Below, one piece after another: positions 59,876-64,000 of a stretch of 64,000 nt of DNA. The notes beneath the pieces were generated by a model. The model saw nothing but the letters and a program-made list of their open reading frames with translations. It was not told the DNA's origin and did no database searches. The translations under genes and the position numbers were made by a program. This DNA comes from CAYOZN01 sp964408455. Lineage in GTDB: Bacteria; Planctomycetota; Phycisphaerae; UBA1845; UTPLA1. The DNA is taken from the NCBI GenBank assembly GCA_964408455.1, contig CAYOZN010000015.1, positions 1 to 64,000 of the forward strand, read 5' to 3'. Position 1 is the stretch's first letter, and every line of letters starts with the position of its first letter.

Positions 59876-59901
59876 GGAAAAAAATACGGAGAATTTTTTC
59901 C
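59876..59901. terminator. A/T-rich hairpin, possible terminator of the minus-strand gene
   Basis: Arms ggaaaaaa and ttttttcc with a 10-base loop, about 70 bases past the stop of the minus-strand gene at 59974. Confidence 0.45.
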
Positions 59902-59973
59902 GCCCATCAGGCTCGTAAATGCCGGGTGGTAACGACGAAGAACGCCGGGGAGTTCGCCGGCGTCTCGATGGAT

Positions 59974-60399
59974 TCAACCCGAAAAAGCGCCGAGCCGCGC
60001 CAGCACCACGATGGCCATGGCCACGCCCGACGCCGGAAAGAGAATTGCCCACGTCGCCAGTGCCCGGCCGGTGGCATATCGCCGCTGCCCCACCACTTCG
60101 CAGATCACAATGACCAGAACCACCATGGCGAACTTGAAGATCAGCGTGCCGTAGAGATCGAACTTTTCAATGACGTATGCCGCGATGGCGTTGGCCTCGT
60201 AGCCGCCGCTGTGCAGCACGACCCACGTCATGAGCAGGTCCATCGTGGAGGCCAGCACGAACCACGTGTAATGATCGGGGAACAGCACGTGCCTGCCGAA
60301 CAGCCCCGCGGGCTGCGCGTCTGCGGGTTGCGCGGCCGCCGGTGGCCCGGGCGACCGGGGGGCCGACTGCTGCTCGCCTGCGTTCATCGATTCGGCCAC
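59974..60399 (-). CDS. Small integral membrane protein (DUF5658-like)
   Basis: 141 residues. A Pro/Ala-rich cytoplasmic N-terminus, then three hydrophobic segments: 'HYTWFVLASTMDLLMTWVVL', 'LIFKFAMVVLVIVICEVVG' and 'ALATWAILFPASGVAMAIVV'. The 'DLLMTWVVLHSGGYEANAIA' region (Asp in helix 1, then an acidic-Asn motif) resembles DUF5658 proteins. Function unknown. Divergent from mltA. Confidence 0.6.
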   Translation of the reverse strand: MAESMNAGEQQSAPRSPGPPAAAQPADAQPAGLFGRHVLFPDHYTWFVLASTMDLLMTWVVLHSGGYEANAIAAYVIEKFDLYGTLIFKFAMVVLVIVICEVVGQRRYATGRALATWAILFPASGVAMAIVVLARLGAFSG

Positions 60400-60669
60400 G
60401 AGTCCTGCCTTTGCCCGGTCCAGACTGCCACCAGTTCAAAACCCGCACACACCATCATATCCGCCATCGGGGGTAAATCGCGCCTGAATCCCCCATGCCG
60501 CCGAATCGCGCGTTCATGCCTCCGGCATTCCTCTTTTCGATTGCGACAAGCCCGCTCCCCGCGATATACTCGCACCGCCGCGACACAAGGCCCCGACAGC
60601 CGTGCCGCGGCCCGTGCAATGACCCCGGATGGTCGCGCGGTCAACTCAGCATCCGAAAGGAGTCGGACC

Positions 60670-61986
60670 GTGATTCTCCGCATCCCTTCGCGCCCGAACC
60701 GCAGTGTCTCGCGGACGCTCGCTCTCGTGATTACGGCTGCCGCCGCGCTTGTTGCCGGCTCCGCCTGCAACAAGCCCGAGCAGCCGCTGCCGCACGCCGC
60801 CATCGAGAAGAATTACGATCGCCCGCTGCCGCCGGGGCAGTTTGCCCTGCGAAAGATCGATCCCTCGCAATATCCCGACTTCGGCGCCGGCTGGTACCGG
60901 GCGAAGCGGATTGCCATGCGCGAGGCCATCCAGAACAGCATCGCCTACCTCAACGCGCCCAGCAGCAAGAAGTACTTTCCCATGGGGCCGATCACGCACG
61001 AGCGCGCGCTCGCCTCGCTGCACGCCTTTTACGAAGTACTCGACCAGGCCAGCACTCCGGAGGCGCTCAACCAGACCATCCGCGACAACTTCGACGTGTA
61101 CATGTCCGTCGGGTGCGACGACGAAGGCACCGTGCTCTTCACCGGTTATTACTCGCCCATCTTCGACGGCAGCCTGACGCAGACTGACCACTTCCGTTAC
61201 CCGCTGTACAAGATTCCGCCCGACATTCAGAAGGACGACGAGGGCAACGTGGTCGGCGGACCTTGGCGCACGCGGCAGGAAATCGAGGAACAGAACCTGC
61301 TGGCCGGCCAGGAACTCATCTGGCTCGGCGACCGTTTCGAGACCTACGTGGTCACGGTGCAGGGGAGCGGGTTCATCCGCCTTCCGGATGGCACGCTGCA
61401 CGAAATCGGCTATGCCGGCAACAACGGCCACGACTACACGCCGATCGGCCGAATGCTGGTGGCCGACGGCAAGCTCGATCGCAATCGACTGTCGCTCGAT
61501 GCCATGATCCGCCACTTCCGGCAGTATCCACAAGACATGGATCAATACCTCTACCAGAACAACCGCTACATCTTTTTCCAGAATTCGCAGGGCGGGCCCT
61601 ACGGCTGCCTCGGCAAGCGCGTGACGCCCGAATACAGCATCGCCACCGACAAGGACATCTTCCCCCGCGCCTGCCTTGCCTTCGTCGATACCTACGCCCC
61701 GGCGGAGCAGAACAACGACATGCAGCGATTCCGCACGTTTGCCCTCGATCACGACCGCGGTGCCGCCATCCGCGCGCCCGGGCGGTGCGACCTGTACATG
61801 GGCGTCGGCGATCGCGCCGGCCAGCGGGCGGGCTATACCTATTCAGAGGGCAAGCTGTATTACCTGTTCCTGAAGGATGGCATCCAGTCGATCACGCCGG
61901 AGCCGGCCGAGATCGAGGCGACGGCGTCCGGTGCTGACGCCGGCTATGGCGCGACGGGCAATGTGCAGAGTGGCTACGAAGAGTAG
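60670..61986 (+). CDS. mltA: MltA-type lytic transglycosylase (lipoprotein)
   Basis: 438 residues. Lipoprotein signal with lipobox 'LVAGSAC' (Cys33). MltA domain from about 100: 'FTGYYSPIFDGSLTQTDHFR' (family hallmark), 'LIWLGDRFETYVVTVQGSGF', and the 3D-domain end 'DRGAAIRAPGRCDLYMGVGD' with the catalytic Asp region. It cleaves the glycan strands of peptidoglycan, forming 1,6-anhydromuramyl ends, while anchored by lipid. GTG 60670 has AAAGGAG about 8 bases upstream. The open frame extends further back but without signals. Confidence 0.93.
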   Translation: MILRIPSRPNRSVSRTLALVITAAAALVAGSACNKPEQPLPHAAIEKNYDRPLPPGQFALRKIDPSQYPDFGAGWYRAKRIAMREAIQNSIAYLNAPSSKKYFPMGPITHERALASLHAFYEVLDQASTPEALNQTIRDNFDVYMSVGCDDEGTVLFTGYYSPIFDGSLTQTDHFRYPLYKIPPDIQKDDEGNVVGGPWRTRQEIEEQNLLAGQELIWLGDRFETYVVTVQGSGFIRLPDGTLHEIGYAGNNGHDYTPIGRMLVADGKLDRNRLSLDAMIRHFRQYPQDMDQYLYQNNRYIFFQNSQGGPYGCLGKRVTPEYSIATDKDIFPRACLAFVDTYAPAEQNNDMQRFRTFALDHDRGAAIRAPGRCDLYMGVGDRAGQRAGYTYSEGKLYYLFLKDGIQSITPEPAEIEATASGADAGYGATGNVQSGYEE

Positions 61987-62273
61987 TGCCACAATTGAGG
62001 CATTAATCGCCAGACCCGATGCCCCTTGCACTTTCACGAGGCGAGGGGGTCATCGCAGCGATTGATCGTACGGAATTTATCTGGAAAAACATCGGCTGGC
62101 AAAGCGCGATGGGATGCAACTCGGCCCCCGCAGGCCGCACACTGTCGACCAGCATACCATCGTGCGGTGCTGACGCCCGATTCTGTCACGGCGTTTACAC
62201 CGGCGTTGGCCCGCTCTCATCCGGACCTCCCTATGCTCGTGCATCAGGTGGCTTGGTTCCGAGAGACGCGCAT

Positions 62274-62906
62274 ATGTCAATGCTCCTCAAAGGCAACAAC
62301 GGCAACGAATTCGAACTCGCGCTCGTCGAGAGCACGCTGGCGGGCACGCATGAAGGGATCGGAGACATTCACGGCGCGACCATTAACTTCCGCGCCGCGA
62401 CGGCGTCGGACTCATGGGAAGAGGATGCGCCCTGCATCAACCTGTTCGAGTTTGACTCACTGGCAGACTGGCTCGAAGCTGCGGGGGCCGGCAACCAGCA
62501 GCCCGGTCTCGGCGAAGTGCAACTTCTCCAGCCCGAGTTGAGCTTTGCCGTCAAGAAGCAATCGGGCGATTCGGTGACCATCCGGATCGGGTTTCACCTT
62601 GCCGATCGTCCGGAGGAATTCAATGTCGATGTACCGACCGATGAAGGCGAATTCGTCGACATCGCAGCACCGCGGCAGCACGTCCTGCTCGCGGCGGAGG
62701 AGCTTCGCCGAATGGTGCGCGACGTGAGCACGGCTAATCTGAAGCACGATCTGTCCGGTGAAGAGGAGCACGGTGTGCAGGGCAGACCGGACGACGATCG
62801 CGATCGGCTCGCTGATGTCTCCGAGGATCCCCCCGGGCTGAGCCGCTCCGCGGACGAGGGTTATATCGACAACGCGGAGGAGAGCCGGAGGAGGCGGCGT
62901 CCCTGA
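62274..62906 (+). CDS. Hypothetical protein, 210 aa
   Basis: Start taken at ATG 62274 ('MSMLLKGNNGNEFELALVES'); the upstream extension to 62019 looks non-coding. A beta-rich first ~150 residues ('ATINFRAATASDSWEEDAPC', 'VTIRIGFHLADRPEEFNVDV') and an acidic/basic charged C-terminus. No family recognised with confidence; it has some general likeness to small immunity or WapI-type proteins, which I would not assert. Convergent with the Pmp3-like gene. Confidence 0.5.
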   Translation: MSMLLKGNNGNEFELALVESTLAGTHEGIGDIHGATINFRAATASDSWEEDAPCINLFEFDSLADWLEAAGAGNQQPGLGEVQLLQPELSFAVKKQSGDSVTIRIGFHLADRPEEFNVDVPTDEGEFVDIAAPRQHVLLAAEELRRMVRDVSTANLKHDLSGEEEHGVQGRPDDDRDRLADVSEDPPGLSRSADEGYIDNAEESRRRRRP

Positions 62907-62969
62907 AGATACCATGCTGCAAAGTTGCGGCCGCCCGTCCGCGTGCGCCCGACCGTCCGCTGTCACCCG

Positions 62970-63128
62970 TCATTTTTTCGTGATGACCCAGATGGCATGA
63001 ATGATGCCCGGGATGTAGCCCAGCAGCGTGAGCAGGATGTTGAGCCAGAAGTGCAGCCCGATGCCGACCTGGAGGAACACGCCCAGTGGCGGCAGCAGGA
63101 TGGCAAGCAAAATTCGAACAACATCCAT
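62970..63128 (-). CDS. Pmp3/YqaE-family membrane peptide
   Basis: 52 residues: 'MDVVRILLAILLPPLGVFLQ' and 'LNILLTLLGYIPGIIHAIWV', ending ITKK. Two membrane hairpin helices with the PPLGVFLQVG and LGYIPGIIHA signatures of the UPF0057/Pmp3 proteolipid family, which affects membrane potential and salt or cold tolerance in yeast and plants. A clear GGAGGA lies 8 bases before ATG 63128. Confidence 0.92.
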   Translation of the reverse strand: MDVVRILLAILLPPLGVFLQVGIGLHFWLNILLTLLGYIPGIIHAIWVITKK

Positions 63129-63248
63129 GGAAGGCATCCTCCGCTGATCCGATTTGTCGAGAATGCGGCCTGCCGATTCCCGTTAGCAGGACAGTCTACG
63201 CCGGCAGGATATCGACTGGTTGAACGGTGGATAACGCGCGCATACAAA

Positions 63249-63554
63249 TCAGCAGCCAATGGCAGCGCCGCCAACGAGGCTGATCAGCATGACACTGCGG
63301 CGGCCCAGGTTGTCGGCCAGGTGACCGCCGGTAAAGGCGGCAATCATCGACCCGAGGCCGAAGACGCCCATGCACAGCGTGGCGTATCCCTCGGAATAGC
63401 CCAGGCGCTTGCTCAGATAGATCGTGAGGAAGATGACAAAGAACGAGCCCGCCCGGTTGACCAGCGTGCCCACGCACAGGATATAGACGGGTCGCGGCAG
63501 CTCGAAATAGGGTTTGAAGAGGCCCACTCTCGCGGACGGGTTTTCGGTAGTCAC
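63249..63554 (-). pseudogene. N-terminal fragment of an MFS transporter
   Basis: 101 residues with the first three TM helices of a major facilitator protein: 'RPVYILCVGTLVNRAGSFFV', 'YATLCMGVFGLGSMIAAFTG' and the loop motif 'GGHLADNLGRRSVMLISL' (motif A, G-x-L-a-D-r-x-G-r-r). It stops at GGAAIGC, where a full MFS protein would continue for ~300 residues; the DNA downstream shows no further MFS. GTG start at 63554. Presumably a decayed or deletion-truncated gene. Confidence 0.75.
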
Positions 63555-63695
63555 GAAGCGGAAATGTAGAAACGGACGGGGTTGACGTCAAAGCCGGAGA
63601 AGCGTGGCGTCAATTGGGCTGGTGCAGATTCGATGGATGGGTATGCAATGTCGCCGAACAAACGGCAAGCGCCTGATCCAATTCGCATTGTTGCA

Positions 63696-64000
63696 CTACT
63701 TGTTCTTACTTTCCGCCATTGCGCTACGCGCCTGGGCAGCATGAGCAGAGTCGGGCGCCAGCTCGCACACGATCTGCCACGTGGCGTTGGCCCGGTCGAT
63801 CAGCCCCATGCCCTGAAGCGCAAGTGCGAGATTTGCCTGAAAGTCCACGTTCTGTGCATTCCACTTCGCGGCCTGCTCGAACTGCTCCACCGCAAGCTCA
63901 AACTGGTAGCGCTGGGCAAAGAGCAGGCCCAGCTGATAGTGCAGATCGGCGTAGTCAGGCTTGACATCCACGGCGCGCCGAAGCACCTCGATGGCTTCGC
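63696..64000 (-). CDS. TPR-repeat protein, C-terminal part (5' end outside window)
   Basis: About 101 residues to the right edge. Tetratricopeptide repeats are visible: 'RAVDVKPDYADLHYQLGLLF' with AQRYQFELAVEQFEQAAK, then 'NVDFQANLALALQGMGLIDR' with ANATWQIVCEL. The frame continues past the edge as EAIEVLRRAV, so the GTG at 63986 is not the start. TPRs mediate protein-protein contacts; no catalytic domain is seen in the visible part. Confidence 0.85.
   Translation of the reverse strand, partial: EAIEVLRRAVDVKPDYADLHYQLGLLFAQRYQFELAVEQFEQAAKWNAQNVDFQANLALALQGMGLIDRANATWQIVCELAPDSAHAAQARSAMAESKNK

Overview
High-G+C bacterial chromosome segment with no phage, transposase, rRNA or tRNA that I can recognise. 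Several traits point to the Planctomycetota (probably a Phycisphaerae-like lineage), by inference: short zinc-ribbon proteins of the 'CPxCGYNLxGL' type, a dockerin-like fragment ending in an 'NGDGLANGQDI' motif, a single fused SecDF of about 1,380 residues, and many short palindromic intergenic repeats. The two ends are cut genes: the C-terminal half of ClpX on the left and a TPR protein on the right.

1-21 kb is mostly housekeeping and stress genes: clpX, a neutral zinc metallopeptidase, a two-gene unit of a small C-terminal Gly-Gly protein plus a giant DUF4132 (YehI/MolR-type) protein, an M42-type aminopeptidase, methyltransferase, PhzF, YlbF, RNase R, Ada, a CopD-like membrane protein, an NDUFA9-type SDR, proline catabolism (P5C dehydrogenase), a Uma2 nuclease and two lipoproteins. 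The convergent junction at 6.6-6.75 kb carries four hairpins in a 42-bp tandem repeat.

21.5-45.7 kb is a surface-polysaccharide locus. A long minus-strand run (32.4 to 21.5 kb) encodes a fused WbpB/WbpD-like protein, a GT2 glycosyltransferase, a deacetylase-like protein, a hexapeptide-repeat protein, an acyl carrier protein, a KAS III-like enzyme, a DUF354 glycosyltransferase-like protein, a WbpI-like 2-epimerase, HisH2, HisF2 and a HupE/UreJ protein. The plus strand then gives a methyltransferase/CgeB-like giant protein, a YbhN-type flippase-like protein, an ABC ATPase (Wzt-like) and a methyltransferase. A minus pair follows: an N-acetyl-sugar amidotransferase (WbpG-like) fused to a class II glutamine amidotransferase, and a Wzx-like flippase. 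Last come a Wzm-like permease, a GT4 glycosyltransferase and a UbiA prenyltransferase. Together HisH2, HisF2, WbpG, WbpI and WbpB/D indicate synthesis of an acetamidino-bearing diacetamido-uronic acid sugar, as in Pseudomonas aeruginosa O5 B-band O antigen. WbpA and WbpE counterparts are not in the window.

45.8-64 kb is envelope and stress biology: a small secreted protein, SecDF, a LysM protein, SpoVR plus YeaH (DUF444) without the PrkA kinase, a metzincin protease, a dockerin remnant, an ECF sigma factor with a membrane-anchored partner and a strong terminator, a small membrane protein, MltA, a Pmp3/YqaE peptide, a truncated MFS transporter and a TPR protein.

The most promising less-described items are the Gly-Gly tailed small protein next to DUF4132, the fused and scattered acetamidino-sugar pathway, and two families of dispersed palindromic repeats, one copy of which lies inside a coding sequence.
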